The translations under genes and the position numbers were made by a program. From an uncultured bacterium (lineage in GTDB: Bacteria > Cyanobacteriota > Vampirovibrionia > Gastranaerophilales > Gastranaerophilaceae), in assembly GCA_900549855.1 (NCBI GenBank), contig URPS01000011.1, positions 1-57,693 of the forward strand: a stretch of DNA of 57,693 nucleotides, in the 5' to 3' direction. The first letter of the stretch is position 1; every line of letters starts with the position of its first letter. The notes under the pieces were generated by a model. The model saw nothing but the letters and a program-made list of their open reading frames with translations. It searched no databases and was not told the DNA's origin. Below, piece after piece: positions 49,923 to 57,693 of the stretch.

Positions 49923-50249
49923 CTATGCTTTATCTTCATCATTTTTTGCAGAAGTATTCCAAAGTTCTCTAAGCTTGTCTTTTATTCCCATTCTACCATG
50001 CCATTTAATAACTAATCTTTCTTCATATCCCAGACCGCCATTTATTTTAGCACAGTCTGCAATTGAAAAAACCCCTTCCGAAATAGAAATTCTTACAATA
50101 AAATGCGGAACTTGATACTTGGCTGCATCCATCCATACTTTTAAATTATTATATTTTGCGATGTTCATGTTTCTTACGTTGTGGGCGTCAGATTGTTCAT
50201 CTAGCATAAACTTTTTTAAATTATCTTCTAAATCCTTAAAACTACTCAT
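49923..50249 (-). CDS. Unknown small protein between UPF0210 and HxlR genes
   Basis: The product has 108 residues and is mixed in charge, with no signal or membrane segment. The middle (NLKVWMDAAKYQVPHFIVRISISEG) looks like an alpha/beta fold, and the end (IKDKLRELWNTSAKNDEDKA) is helical. I recognise no family. GAGGT lies before the ATG. It starts 10 bases after the UPF0210 stop and ends eight bases before the HxlR start, so it belongs to that operon. Confidence 0.65.
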   Translation of the reverse strand: MSSFKDLEDNLKKFMLDEQSDAHNVRNMNIAKYNNLKVWMDAAKYQVPHFIVRISISEGVFSIADCAKINGGLGYEERLVIKWHGRMGIKDKLRELWNTSAKNDEDKA

Positions 50250-50259
50250 TAATACCTCA

Positions 50260-51627
50260 TTAATTATTCAAACTATGTATTGGTGCAGGGATTCTTCCAC
50301 CACGTTTTACAAAATTTTCTGATGATAGTGTATTTACATTCATAATTGGTGCTTCTCCTAAAAGACCTCCAAATACAACTTTGTCACCTACTTTTTTGTT
50401 AGGAGCAGGGATTATTCTTACGGCTGTTGTCTTTTTGTTAATCATACCGATTGCCATCTCATCAGCAATCATTCCTGCAATTGTAGAATTAGGCGTATCA
50501 CCAGCAATTGCAATCATATCAAGTCCGACAGAGCACACACAAGTCATTGCTTCCAATTTATCAAACGTTAAATATCCTTTGCTTGCAGCTTCAATCATAC
50601 CGGCATCTTCTGAAACCGGTATAAACGCTCCGGAAAGTCCGCCGACATATGAACTTGCCATTATTCCACCTTTTTTAACCGCATCATTCAACATTGCTAA
50701 TGCTGCAGTCGTACCGTGTGCACCGGCATGTTCGAGTCCCATTGCTTGAAAAATTTGTGCAACGCTATCACCAATTGCAGGTGTTGGAGCAAGTGATAAG
50801 TCAATTACTCCAAATGGGATTCCTAGTTTAGCAGCAAGCTTTCTGCCGACAAGCTCGCCGGTTGTAGTGATTTTGTAAGCGGTTTGTTTAATTTTATTAG
50901 ATAAAACTCCTAAATCAGCTTTTTTATCCAAATCTGCAATTGCAGCTCTTACGACCCCAGGACCTGAAACCCCTATATTAAGTGCACATTCAGGTTCACC
51001 GTATCCGCAATATGCTCCTGCCATAAACGGATTATCACTGACAGAATTACAGAACACAACCAATTTTGCAGCTCCTAAACCGTCTTTGTCAGCTGTTAAT
51101 TGTGCCGATTGTTTAATTATGTCAGACATTTTTAAAACAGCATCCATATTGATACCGGCTTTTGAAGTCGCTACATTTACGGATGAACAAAGTTTGTTTG
51201 TTGAAGCTAAAGCTTCCGGTATAGATTCTATTAGTGCCAAATCGCCTTTTGTAAAGCCTTTTTCTACAAGAGCTGAATATCCGCCGATAAAATCTATGCC
51301 AAGATTTGTTGCGCATTCGTCAAGTGTTTTTGCAATTTTTACGTAATCTTTCTGTTTGCAAGCTTCTCCAACAAGAGAAATTGGAGTTACTGCAATTCTT
51401 TTATTAACAATTGGAATTGAGTAATCATTTTCAATGTCATTTGCATAATTAACAAGGTTTTTTGCATATTTATCAAGTTTGAATTTGATATTGTCACAAA
51501 CAGTATTTACATTTTCCGCTAAACAATCTCTTAAGCTAATTGTAAGCGTTACAGTTCTGATATCAAAATTGTAAAGCTTAATCATGTTTATTGTTTCTAG
51601 TATTAAATTCTCATCAAATATCGTCAT
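50260..51627 (-). CDS. UPF0210 (DUF711, PFL-family) protein
   Basis: The product has 455 residues from the ATG at 51627; a TTG at 51636 is an alternative start. FIGGYSALVEKGFTKGD and the glycine-rich middle (NIGVSGPGVVRAAI) are typical of UPF0210. The family folds like an anaerobic glycyl-radical relative, but no glycyl-radical motif is present and its activity is not established. A TATAAT box lies immediately before, giving at most a three-base leader. It heads an operon with a small unknown gene and an HxlR regulator. Confidence 0.85.
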   Translation of the reverse strand: MTIFDENLILETINMIKLYNFDIRTVTLTISLRDCLAENVNTVCDNIKFKLDKYAKNLVNYANDIENDYSIPIVNKRIAVTPISLVGEACKQKDYVKIAKTLDECATNLGIDFIGGYSALVEKGFTKGDLALIESIPEALASTNKLCSSVNVATSKAGINMDAVLKMSDIIKQSAQLTADKDGLGAAKLVVFCNSVSDNPFMAGAYCGYGEPECALNIGVSGPGVVRAAIADLDKKADLGVLSNKIKQTAYKITTTGELVGRKLAAKLGIPFGVIDLSLAPTPAIGDSVAQIFQAMGLEHAGAHGTTAALAMLNDAVKKGGIMASSYVGGLSGAFIPVSEDAGMIEAASKGYLTFDKLEAMTCVCSVGLDMIAIAGDTPNSTIAGMIADEMAIGMINKKTTAVRIIPAPNKKVGDKVVFGGLLGEAPIMNVNTLSSENFVKRGGRIPAPIHSLNN

Positions 51628-51724
51628 AGTAATCAAATTATAACATATATTGTAAATAATTTGAACATTAAAATTGTGTTTTATATATAATGATACTAGT
51701 TATTTACTCATCGGAGGTATGAAA

Positions 51725-52738
51725 ATGCTAGTAGTAATGAATAGCCACGCAACAGAAAAAGACATTAAGCGTGTAGAAATGTTTATTGAATCAAAGGGTT
51801 TTGAAGCGAGAGTTTCTCATGGAGAAGCCAGAACTGTTGTTCATGCTATCGGCGTAAAAGAAGTTGACCAAAGAGATTTTGAGTTGCTACAAGGTGTTGA
51901 TGAAGTAATAAAACTCTCTACAAATTACAAACTTGCTGCACGTGCTTGTCAAGGCAAAGATACCATAATTGAAGTCAATGGTGTAAAATTTGGCGATAAA
52001 TACACAGGACTTATCGCAGGACCTTGCACCGTTGAATCTTATGACCAGATGGATGCAACAGCGCAAGAACTTGCTGAATCCAATGTAAAGATTATAAGAG
52101 GTGGTGCATTTAAACCTAGAACAAGTCCTTATGCTTTCCAAGGGCTTGGGCTGGAAGGTTTGAAAATCATAAGAAGTGTTGCTGATAATCATGGTATGGC
52201 TGTAACTTCCGAAATTATGGAAGTTTCTCAGTTGGAAATGTTTGAAAAGTATGTAGATATCTTACAAGTCGGCGCAAGAAATATGCAAAATTTTAATTTG
52301 CTAAAAGAATTAGGACACGCACATAAACCTGTAATCTTGAAACGTGGTTTATCTTCCACTTATGAAGAATGGTTGATGTCTGCAGAATATATTATGGCAG
52401 GAGGCAACAATCAGGTTATTCTTTGTGAAAGAGGGATTAGAACATTTGAAAAATATACAAGAAATACACTTGATTTGACAGCTATTCCTGTAATCAAGAG
52501 ATTAAGCCATTTGCCAATTATTGTTGACCCATCTCATGCTACCGGCTTGAGAGATAAGGTTGAGCCTATGTCAAGAGCTGCTGTTGCTGCCGGTTGTGAT
52601 GGTTTGATAATTGAAGTTCATCACGATCCGGATAGAGCAGTTTGTGATGGTGCCCAATCCCTTTACCCTTGGCAGTATGATTTGTTGTATAAGCAGATTA
52701 AACAAATCGCACCAATTGTGGGAAAAGAAATTATTTAG
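51725..52738 (+). CDS. aroF: 3-deoxy-7-phosphoheptulonate (DAHP) synthase, type I-beta
   Basis: Condenses PEP with erythrose 4-phosphate, the first step of the shikimate pathway. The product has 337 residues from the ATG at 51725, seven bases after GGAGG. The first 90 residues form the ferredoxin-like regulatory domain, as in the Thermotoga enzyme of 338 residues. The barrel follows with IAGPCTVES, GGAFKPRTSPYAFQG, VGARNMQN, and VDPSHATG. The N-terminal domain predicts feedback control by Tyr or Phe. It diverges from the UPF0210 gene. Confidence 0.93.
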   Translation: MLVVMNSHATEKDIKRVEMFIESKGFEARVSHGEARTVVHAIGVKEVDQRDFELLQGVDEVIKLSTNYKLAARACQGKDTIIEVNGVKFGDKYTGLIAGPCTVESYDQMDATAQELAESNVKIIRGGAFKPRTSPYAFQGLGLEGLKIIRSVADNHGMAVTSEIMEVSQLEMFEKYVDILQVGARNMQNFNLLKELGHAHKPVILKRGLSSTYEEWLMSAEYIMAGGNNQVILCERGIRTFEKYTRNTLDLTAIPVIKRLSHLPIIVDPSHATGLRDKVEPMSRAAVAAGCDGLIIEVHHDPDRAVCDGAQSLYPWQYDLLYKQIKQIAPIVGKEII

Positions 52739-53060
52739 AAGCGTGGATGCATAGAGGCTTGGCGGATTAGGCTAGAAAAAGTAGTATATCTAATAAACTA
52801 ACCCCCACCCCTTGTGAGCACTACTACTGATTGTTTTAAAACAACTTGCCACTTTCAACTCCCAAAAGCCACCAATAGTGACGACATGCAAAATGTTGTC
52901 TACTAGTAAATTAGCCCCCTCCCTAGCCCTCCCCCGAGGAGAGGGGATGCGCCAAACCTGTAGGCTCATACTTCGAGGCGAAGCCGGTAGTTTTAATACA
53001 ATCTTGTAATCTTGACCTAGCAGCCGACAGTTGTGTCTACGTACGTAGTACCGTAGCACA
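52739..53060. repeat. Intergenic region filled with GC-rich repeat modules
   Basis: About 320 bases hold AACCCCCACCCC (52799-52810), then AGCCCCCTCCCTAGCCCTCC and CGAGGAGAGGGGATGCGCCAAAC (about 52913-52955), matching 24449-24482 and the in-gene copy at 15713. Several short inverted repeats follow (TACGTACGTAGTACCGTA near 53040). Frames here lack ribosome sites and are repeat-derived. No gene is seen. Confidence 0.7.
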
Positions 53061-53681
53061 CTATTTGCTGAGGGATTTGGAGATAATTATGTATAGGTTT
53101 ACTAATAGAAATCCGAGGAACATGCCGGCGATTACATCGACCGGATAATGCACTCCGAGCCAAAGTCTTGAGATGCCAACCATAAATATCCAGCCACCAA
53201 AGAGTATTGTTAAAAAATATCTCCAGAAATCGGATTTTGCGTAATGCAAAACCAGATAGATTAAAATTCCGTAAAAACACATTGTTGTAGATGAATGCCC
53301 TGATGGAAAACTAAACCCTGGGTATACACAAGGTCTTTCTCTGCAAACAAAGTTTTTGATTAAATCAGTCACTACAAAACTTGCTTGGGTAAAAAATATT
53401 AACAAGAATGCTTTCATGTATCTTTTTTCTGAAACAAGAACACTTCCTGCTGCGATTTGAGGCCATAACATATTATAATCTCGCCCGAAAGATGAACAGA
53501 ATTGCGGAATATAGCTCGGATAAGGTGAAAGAGCAAGACGAATTGAATGTAGAATATTACCATCAAATTCAGTAAGGTTTGGCATGTATAAAACCAAAAT
53601 TGTTAACACAGTTACAACAATTAATGAAACAACTACATAATTCCAATTTAAAGCTAACCCGTATTCTTTGTTGCGACTCAT
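53061..53681 (-). CDS. PAP2-family membrane phosphatase
   Basis: The product has 206 residues with five or six transmembrane helices. The three acid-phosphatase motifs are KNFVCRERP near residue 109, FPSGHSSTT near 124 and SRLWLGVHYPVDV near 168. Such enzymes dephosphorylate lipid phosphates, for example undecaprenyl pyrophosphate or phosphatidate; which one cannot be told. It follows the small membrane protein gene by 12 bases, with AGGAAGGG before the ATG. Confidence 0.88.
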   Translation of the reverse strand: MSRNKEYGLALNWNYVVVSLIVVTVLTILVLYMPNLTEFDGNILHSIRLALSPYPSYIPQFCSSFGRDYNMLWPQIAAGSVLVSEKRYMKAFLLIFFTQASFVVTDLIKNFVCRERPCVYPGFSFPSGHSSTTMCFYGILIYLVLHYAKSDFWRYFLTILFGGWIFMVGISRLWLGVHYPVDVIAGMFLGFLLVNLYIIISKSLSK

Positions 53682-53693
53682 TTTGCACCCTTC

Positions 53694-54194
53694 CTAAATT
53701 CCGCCTTTTAATTTTACAATTAGACTAAAAACTTTGTTAAATATAGCCATAACAAGCGGTGTTATTTCGCTTACGAAAACTGCAAAGAAAAATAAAGCTG
53801 CTGTAACTGCGATGAGTTTTTGGATATCAGAAAACATAAATACTTTGTTGTTTCTAAAATCTTCAATGCCCTTGTATTCATCTGTAAATGGCTTTACAGG
53901 AAGCTTTTCTTCGATTCTTTCTAAAACATTTGCAAATTTAACCTTGATTAAAGTGTTATAAGAATCAACATTCATCCACCAAAGCGTACAAACTGCAGTA
54001 CCCATTAAAGAAAACACAAGTGTTGCAGAAATTTTATTTAGAAAAATAACATTTCCGGTATAAATTAAAGCAATAATAAGAACAAAAATTGATGCCATGT
54101 AAAATCTGTTTGTATTAAAGTTTCTATCAATAAAATTCTCTTTTTGTTCTGAATACATCTTGTATTCTCTAAGTATTAGCTCATCTCTATCCAT
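53694..54194 (-). CDS. Unknown membrane protein with paired helices
   Basis: The product has 166 residues. An acidic N-terminal helix (DRDELILREYKMYSEQKEN) is followed by two transmembrane helices (about 34-75), a soluble loop, and a third, C-terminal hydrophobic pair (from about 128). No family is firmly recognised; the N-terminal pattern recalls small two-helix membrane proteins of unknown role. It lies 24 bases after ftsH and 12 bases before the PAP2 gene, so the three may be co-transcribed. AAAGGATA precedes the ATG. Confidence 0.65.
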   Translation of the reverse strand: MDRDELILREYKMYSEQKENFIDRNFNTNRFYMASIFVLIIALIYTGNVIFLNKISATLVFSLMGTAVCTLWWMNVDSYNTLIKVKFANVLERIEEKLPVKPFTDEYKGIEDFRNNKVFMFSDIQKLIAVTAALFFFAVFVSEITPLVMAIFNKVFSLIVKLKGGI

Positions 54195-54217
54195 TCTTAT
54201 TCTATCCTTTCGTGAAT

Positions 54218-56092
54218 TTATGCTTGCTCTCTTCTTTCTCTAACTTCATTCATTAAGCTTTCAAATTCTTTTTCATCAAGTGTTTCTTTTTCAAGAAGTG
54301 TTTTTGCAATGTGTTCCAACATATCTCTGTTGTCGCTTAATAGTTGCATAGCATGATCATATTGTTTATCAACAATCTTTTTAACTTCTTTGTCAATGTC
54401 GGCAGCGATTTCTTCTGAAAAATCTCTAGTGTTTCCAAAATTTCTGCCCATAAAAATATGTTCTTGTTCTTTGCCGTAAGCAAGATTACCCATTTTCTCA
54501 CTCATACCGTAAGTTGTAACCATACTTCTTGCAAGATTAGAAACTTTTTCCAAGTCGTTTGAGGCACCTGTTGTTATATTGTCTTTTCCGTAAACAAGTT
54601 CTTCTGCTACTCTTCCGCCCAAAATCATTGCGATTCTATCAAGCAATTGGTTTTTACGCATAGTTAAATGGTCTTTTTCCGGAAGTGTAAGAGTTATACC
54701 TAAAGCCATACCTCTTGGAATAATTGAAACTTTGTGAAGCGGGTCGCAGTCTTTAAGAAGTTTTGCAAGAAGTGCGTGTCCAACTTCGTGGTAAGCTGTA
54801 TTTTCTTTTTCTTCATCAGAAATAATTCTGCTTTTCTTTTCAGGACCTGCCATAACTTTATCAATAGCTTCTTCTAAATCAGGCATTTCGATTTCTGATT
54901 TATCGTGTCTTGCAGCCAATAAAGCAGCTTCATTTAATAAATTTTGTAAATCTGCACCGGTAAACCCTGGTGTGCGTTTTGCCAATGTTTTTAAATCAAC
55001 CTCTTTTGCAAGCGGTTTATTTTTAGCATGAACATTCAAAATCTGTTCTCTACCCAATACATCAGGTTTGTTAATAACAATTTGTCTATCAAATCTTCCC
55101 GGACGCAATAAAGCATTATCTAAGATATCAGGTCTGTTTGTTGCAGCTAAGATAATGATATTTGTGTTTTCATCAAAACCGTCCATCTCAACAAGCAATT
55201 GGTTCAGAGTTTGTTCTCTTTCGTCGTGCCCACCGCCCATGCCGGCACCTCTTTGACGACCGACAGCATCGATTTCATCAATAAACACAATACAAGGTTG
55301 ATGTTTTTTTGCTTGTTCAAACAAATCTCTAACACGAGAAGCACCAACACCGACAAACATTTCAACGAAATCTGAACCGCTAATAGAGAAGAACGGAACA
55401 CCAGCTTCTCCGGCAACAGCTTTTGCCATTAATGTTTTACCTGTACCAGGGGAACCTACTAATAAAACTCCTTTAGGAATTTTAGCACCCAATTTTACGT
55501 ATTTGTCAGAATGTTTAAGGAAATCAACGATTTCTTCAAGTTCTTTTTTCTCTTCATCAATACCTGCAACATCAGCAAAAGTTGTTTTAACTTTATTGTC
55601 CATAAGCATTTTTGCACGACTTTTGCCAAATGACATAGCTTGCGCTCCGCCTGCTTGGATTGATTTTATAATAAGCATAATGAAACCAAGAACTAACAAA
55701 ATGGTTAAGAAAGAAGAACCTAAACCAAACATTGAACCGGATTCACTAGCTTTTTTAGCGCTAATTTCAACGTTATTATCTTCCAATTTATTAAGAATGT
55801 CGGAATTTTCAGGCAAAACAACTTTGTATTGGATTTTAGGAGTAGTTGCAACATCTCCAAACAAAGGATTTGATGTAGTTTTCTTTGCTTCCGGTTGTTT
55901 TACTGGAATGGCAATTAAAGAATCTTTACCCAAGTCGACATTTTTAATTTCTTTATTTTCAACTTTTTGTAAAAAATTTGTATATGATAGTTCTTCTGTA
56001 CTTGAAGTAGGGCCTGCAAACAGCATTGACAAGAATGCCAAAACCATTATTCCTAATAGAATGTACATACCAACTGATTGATTTTTGTTCAT
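54218..56092 (-). CDS. ftsH: ATP-dependent zinc metalloprotease FtsH
   Basis: Degrades membrane and short-lived cytosolic proteins. The product has 624 residues. Two transmembrane helices lie at about 8-24 and 120-142, with a periplasmic domain between. The AAA module has Walker A GSPGTGKT near 210 and Walker B FIDEIDAVG near 268. The protease has HEVGH near 435 and the third ligand in TGASNDLEKV near 508. GAGGGAG lies before the ATG, and an extended -10 (TG-G-TATAAT, 56126-56134) lies upstream. Confidence 0.96.
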   Translation of the reverse strand: MNKNQSVGMYILLGIMVLAFLSMLFAGPTSSTEELSYTNFLQKVENKEIKNVDLGKDSLIAIPVKQPEAKKTTSNPLFGDVATTPKIQYKVVLPENSDILNKLEDNNVEISAKKASESGSMFGLGSSFLTILLVLGFIMLIIKSIQAGGAQAMSFGKSRAKMLMDNKVKTTFADVAGIDEEKKELEEIVDFLKHSDKYVKLGAKIPKGVLLVGSPGTGKTLMAKAVAGEAGVPFFSISGSDFVEMFVGVGASRVRDLFEQAKKHQPCIVFIDEIDAVGRQRGAGMGGGHDEREQTLNQLLVEMDGFDENTNIIILAATNRPDILDNALLRPGRFDRQIVINKPDVLGREQILNVHAKNKPLAKEVDLKTLAKRTPGFTGADLQNLLNEAALLAARHDKSEIEMPDLEEAIDKVMAGPEKKSRIISDEEKENTAYHEVGHALLAKLLKDCDPLHKVSIIPRGMALGITLTLPEKDHLTMRKNQLLDRIAMILGGRVAEELVYGKDNITTGASNDLEKVSNLARSMVTTYGMSEKMGNLAYGKEQEHIFMGRNFGNTRDFSEEIAADIDKEVKKIVDKQYDHAMQLLSDNRDMLEHIAKTLLEKETLDEKEFESLMNEVRERREQA

Positions 56093-56125
56093 ATATTAAA
56101 AACTCCCTCTGTAATCTATTGCAAT

Positions 56126-56134
56126 ATTATACCA
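56126..56134 (-). promoter_or_regulatory. ftsH extended -10 promoter
   Basis: On the minus strand TGGTATAAT gives a TG-n extended -10. The transcript would begin near 56119, with a leader of about 27 bases that includes GAGGGAG. Confidence 0.6.
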
Positions 56135-56160
56135 TAAAAGTGGGAAGATGGGATAGGGGG

Positions 56161-56293
56161 TTAAGTCGCTAAGTCTTTAGGTCATTAAGGCGTTAGGTTC
56201 AATAATATTCGCTATCGCTCATAAATTTAACAAAACCGAACTATATAATTCTTTTAATACAAACTTAACGTCTTAACGACTTAAAGACCTAAC
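56161..56293. repeat. Inverted arrays of 8-bp degenerate repeats
   Basis: The left array has units TAAGTCGC, TAAGTCTT, TAGGTCAT, TAAGGCGT, TAGG (56162-56197). The right array, read on the minus strand, has TAGGTCTT, TAAGTCGT, TAAGACGT, TAAG (56264-56292). They can pair imperfectly over a loop of about 65 bases. The element occupies the gap between ftsH and the next gene. Confidence 0.75.
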
Positions 56294-56370
56294 AACATCT
56301 CTTCACATTTTTTAACAAAAAAGTCAATTTTTCCATCCCAAACGACTTTACATGTATAGGATATCTAATT

Positions 56371-57393
56371 ATGAGCGCTACAAATTTTTTAAACAATTTT
56401 ACAAATGGTTTTATGTTCGGAATGCTAAATAACAGCAATCCGTTTTTTGGCGCAGGTATGGGGAATTTTGGATGTTTTGGAGGGTTCGGCGGATTTGGTA
56501 ATTTTGGTGGGTTTGGAAGTTGTTTCTCACCGCAACCGTTGTTTTTCAATGCGTGTAATTCATTCACACCATATACAGGCTGTTGTACAACACCTTTCCC
56601 TAATAAAACAAGTTTATTTATGGTACCTAATGTTATGTCAGGAGCTGGAGTAACTCAGCTTATGCCTGATATAAACCCACCGGCATTTAATTTTAATTTT
56701 GCCCCAACAAATTCCATTTCTTTTGGTGCTAATAATACCATGACAAACTTCTGGGGTAATACTAATTTTTTATCAACTCCATCAACTAATTTTGATTTTT
56801 CTCCCAAATTCAACTTTTTTGAGAATGCAGGCTGGCTAACAAATACTAAGACTGATTCTACTAATAAGTCTACAACAGAAATATCTTATGATGCGAAAGA
56901 GCTTAAACAAAAATGGAGTTCGAAAAAGAGTGGCTTGAGTGATGCTTTTTATAATAAAGTTGTTGATGTTGCAAAAAAAGTTAAATGTTCTCCTGACGAT
57001 TTGATGGGTGTAATGTACTCAGAATGCAGACTGGATACCAAAGTACAAAACAAGAAAAGTAATGCAACCGGACTAATTCAATTTATGCCAAAAACAGCGG
57101 AAAACTTAGGAACATCAATTGATGCTTTGAAAAAAATGTCCGCAGAAGAACAAATGACGTACGTGGAGAAATTCCTTATTGCGAACAAAAAAGCCGCCGG
57201 ATACAGTAGCAGTGATAGTATTGATGCCGGAACTTTGTATGCTCTTGTCTTCTTGCCGGCAAAAGCAAAGAATGATGTTTTATCAACCAAAAAAGACAAG
57301 TATTATGCCGGTAATTCGGGTTTAGATACGGACAAAGATGGAAAAATTACCAAAAACGAACTAGCTAGCAGAGTTCAAAGTTATTACGCATAA
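56371..57393 (+). CDS. Lysozyme-like protein with Gly/Phe-rich N-terminus and EF-hand motif
   Basis: The product has 340 residues. The first 70 are rich in Gly, Phe and Asn (FGGFGGFGNFGGFG), followed by an Asn/Phe-rich linker. A lytic-transglycosylase-like domain lies at about 185-295: VMYSECRLDTKV with the likely catalytic Glu near 215, then NATGLIQFMPKTAENLG. Near the end DTDKDGKITKNEL is an EF-hand calcium loop. There is no usual signal peptide. Possible roles are peptidoglycan remodelling or a secreted effector. AGGA lies 10 bases before the ATG. Confidence 0.75.
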   Translation: MSATNFLNNFTNGFMFGMLNNSNPFFGAGMGNFGCFGGFGGFGNFGGFGSCFSPQPLFFNACNSFTPYTGCCTTPFPNKTSLFMVPNVMSGAGVTQLMPDINPPAFNFNFAPTNSISFGANNTMTNFWGNTNFLSTPSTNFDFSPKFNFFENAGWLTNTKTDSTNKSTTEISYDAKELKQKWSSKKSGLSDAFYNKVVDVAKKVKCSPDDLMGVMYSECRLDTKVQNKKSNATGLIQFMPKTAENLGTSIDALKKMSAEEQMTYVEKFLIANKKAAGYSSSDSIDAGTLYALVFLPAKAKNDVLSTKKDKYYAGNSGLDTDKDGKITKNELASRVQSYYA

Positions 57394-57490
57394 AAAAAAG
57401 CCGTTTCAATTGAGAACGGCTACCAGACTTGGGGAGGAGGTATGAAAAACCATTGAGGTTTTCCATATTATCTTTATCGGCATTATTCTC
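57391..57490 (-). ncRNA. Candidate CU-rich small RNA between two hairpins
   Basis: On the minus strand a promoter-like TTGATA/GAGAAT pair (about 57492-57520) precedes three elements. These are a hairpin GAAAACC/GGTTTTTC (57444-57463), the unpaired ATACCTCCTCCCCAAGTC (57427-57443), and a terminator hairpin with eight T. The layout is that of cyanobacterial Yfr1, which exposes a CU-rich motif between two stems. The CCUCCUCCCC core is complementary to Shine-Dalgarno sequences. Expression is inferred; similarity to Yfr1 is in design only. Confidence 0.5.
57392..57421 (-). terminator. Minus-strand terminator of the candidate small RNA
   Basis: A 7-bp stem (57399-57405 with 57415-57421) is followed on the minus strand by a run of seven to eight T (57392-57399). 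On the plus strand there is no T-run, so it does not belong to the lysozyme-like gene. Confidence 0.75.
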
Positions 57491-57553
57491 AATTTCTTTA
57501 GTTTTTTGTATCAAATCTCATACGTTCGGATGAGTATGAGTGTTATTGTATAA

Positions 57554-57693
57554 GTTAGTACCGCCCTTATTAGGGAGGTCGCAGCTGTTGGTGAAGTTAT
57601 GCTGAACCTTACAGATGCGGGTGGGTTTGGATTAAGAGTAACTTTTAATAAGCCCCCACCCTTCCCTCTCTGTCACTAACGTGACATCTCTCC
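57554..57693. repeat. GC-rich repeat modules at the window end
   Basis: GTACCGCCCTTATTAGGGAG, with GATGCGGGTGGGT further on (57558-57630), is the reverse of 28659-28731. GCCCCCACCC (57652-57661) is followed by CCCTCTCTGTCACTAACGTG (57664-57683), the reverse of 28508-28537. The last module is cut by the window edge. No gene is seen. Confidence 0.8.

Noticed and set aside
52790..53280. Two minus-strand frames of 87-89 codons between DAHP synthase and the PAP2 gene
   Set aside because: They lack ribosome sites, have repeat-derived composition and overlap the GC-rich modules or the PAP2 gene.
57431..57456. Plus-strand GGGGAGGAGGT followed by ATG and a four-codon frame
   Set aside because: It looks like a strong ribosome site with a tiny frame, but the same bases are the unpaired segment and first stem of the better-supported minus-strand RNA. 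No plus-strand promoter is visible.
1..57693. CRISPR arrays, prophage, integrases or IS transposases
   Set aside because: No regularly spaced repeats of 24-40 bases with unique spacers, and no phage, integrase or transposase genes, were seen. The repeat families present are short palindromes or 7-8 bp arrays.

Overview
The window looks like chromosome from an AT-rich, diderm bacterium related to Cyanobacteria, most likely a gut-type Melainabacteria/Vampirovibrionia (Gastranaerophilales). This is inferred from content: an outer-membrane efflux system and Skp-like chaperone sit beside genes typical of Firmicutes and Cyanobacteria (mini-RNase III, MurT-type Mur ligase, zinc-lid adenylate kinase, a four-repeat ribosomal protein S1, DUF2582 and UPF0210 proteins). 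Several unknown proteins begin in a style common in Gastranaerophilales. No taxonomic search was possible.

Layout. 0-4 kb: recG and pepA, convergent on a shared terminator, then tRNA-Val. 4.3-8 kb: bioD-bioA followed without a break by a lipoprotein and a HExxH zincin-like protein, then thrB on the other strand. 9-11 kb: ispH and rpsA, separated by an inverted array of 7-bp repeats. 11-16.5 kb: a soluble PAS histidine kinase and a 1295-residue UvrD-type protein whose N-terminal helicase half looks dead. 16.6-21.4 kb: a small winged-helix protein, coaD, rseP, glgA, a compact convergent two-RNA locus, and adk. 21.5-24.3 kb: a duplicated two-gene module of small membrane proteins (YtxH type) and an unpaired murT. 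24.7-31.9 kb: lineage-specific unknowns, TGS-less thrS, and a UbiA/UbiE quinone gene pair. 32-38 kb: an RND efflux operon (MFP, RND pump, TolC-like) and mini-RNase III. 38-44.7 kb: TPR, FtsB/DivIC-like and envelope proteins, tRNA-Gln, an AAA ATPase with a terminator-containing leader, a YkgJ-type protein and a Fic protein. 44.8-52.7 kb: PBP1A, a PurH-like pseudoenzyme, TPR protein, UPF0173 hydrolase, HxlR regulator, UPF0210 protein and DAHP synthase. 53-57.7 kb: PAP2 phosphatase, a membrane protein, ftsH, a Gly/Phe-rich lysozyme-like protein with an EF-hand motif, and a candidate CU-rich small RNA.

The strongest candidate for an undescribed system lies between glgA and adk (about 20351-20636). 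On the minus strand a strong Shine-Dalgarno precedes a 26-residue hydrophobic peptide. A short structured RNA is predicted on the plus strand; it converges on the peptide gene and terminates inside it. Three short blocks of the small RNA recur in the same order in the peptide gene's 5' leader region, so the RNA could pair with both ends of the toxin-like mRNA. This is the layout of a type I toxin-antitoxin locus of the Fst/par kind, with a peptide I do not recognise.

Two genome-wide habits also show. First, at least six genes have a -10 box ending exactly six bases before the ATG, which implies leaderless mRNAs. Second, a family of GC-rich palindromic repeats (modules near 24.4, 28.5, 47.0, 52.9 and 57.6 kb) fills most long intergenic gaps, and one member has entered the helicase gene in frame. 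All calls come from reading the sequence and supplied translations. No database search or folding program was run.
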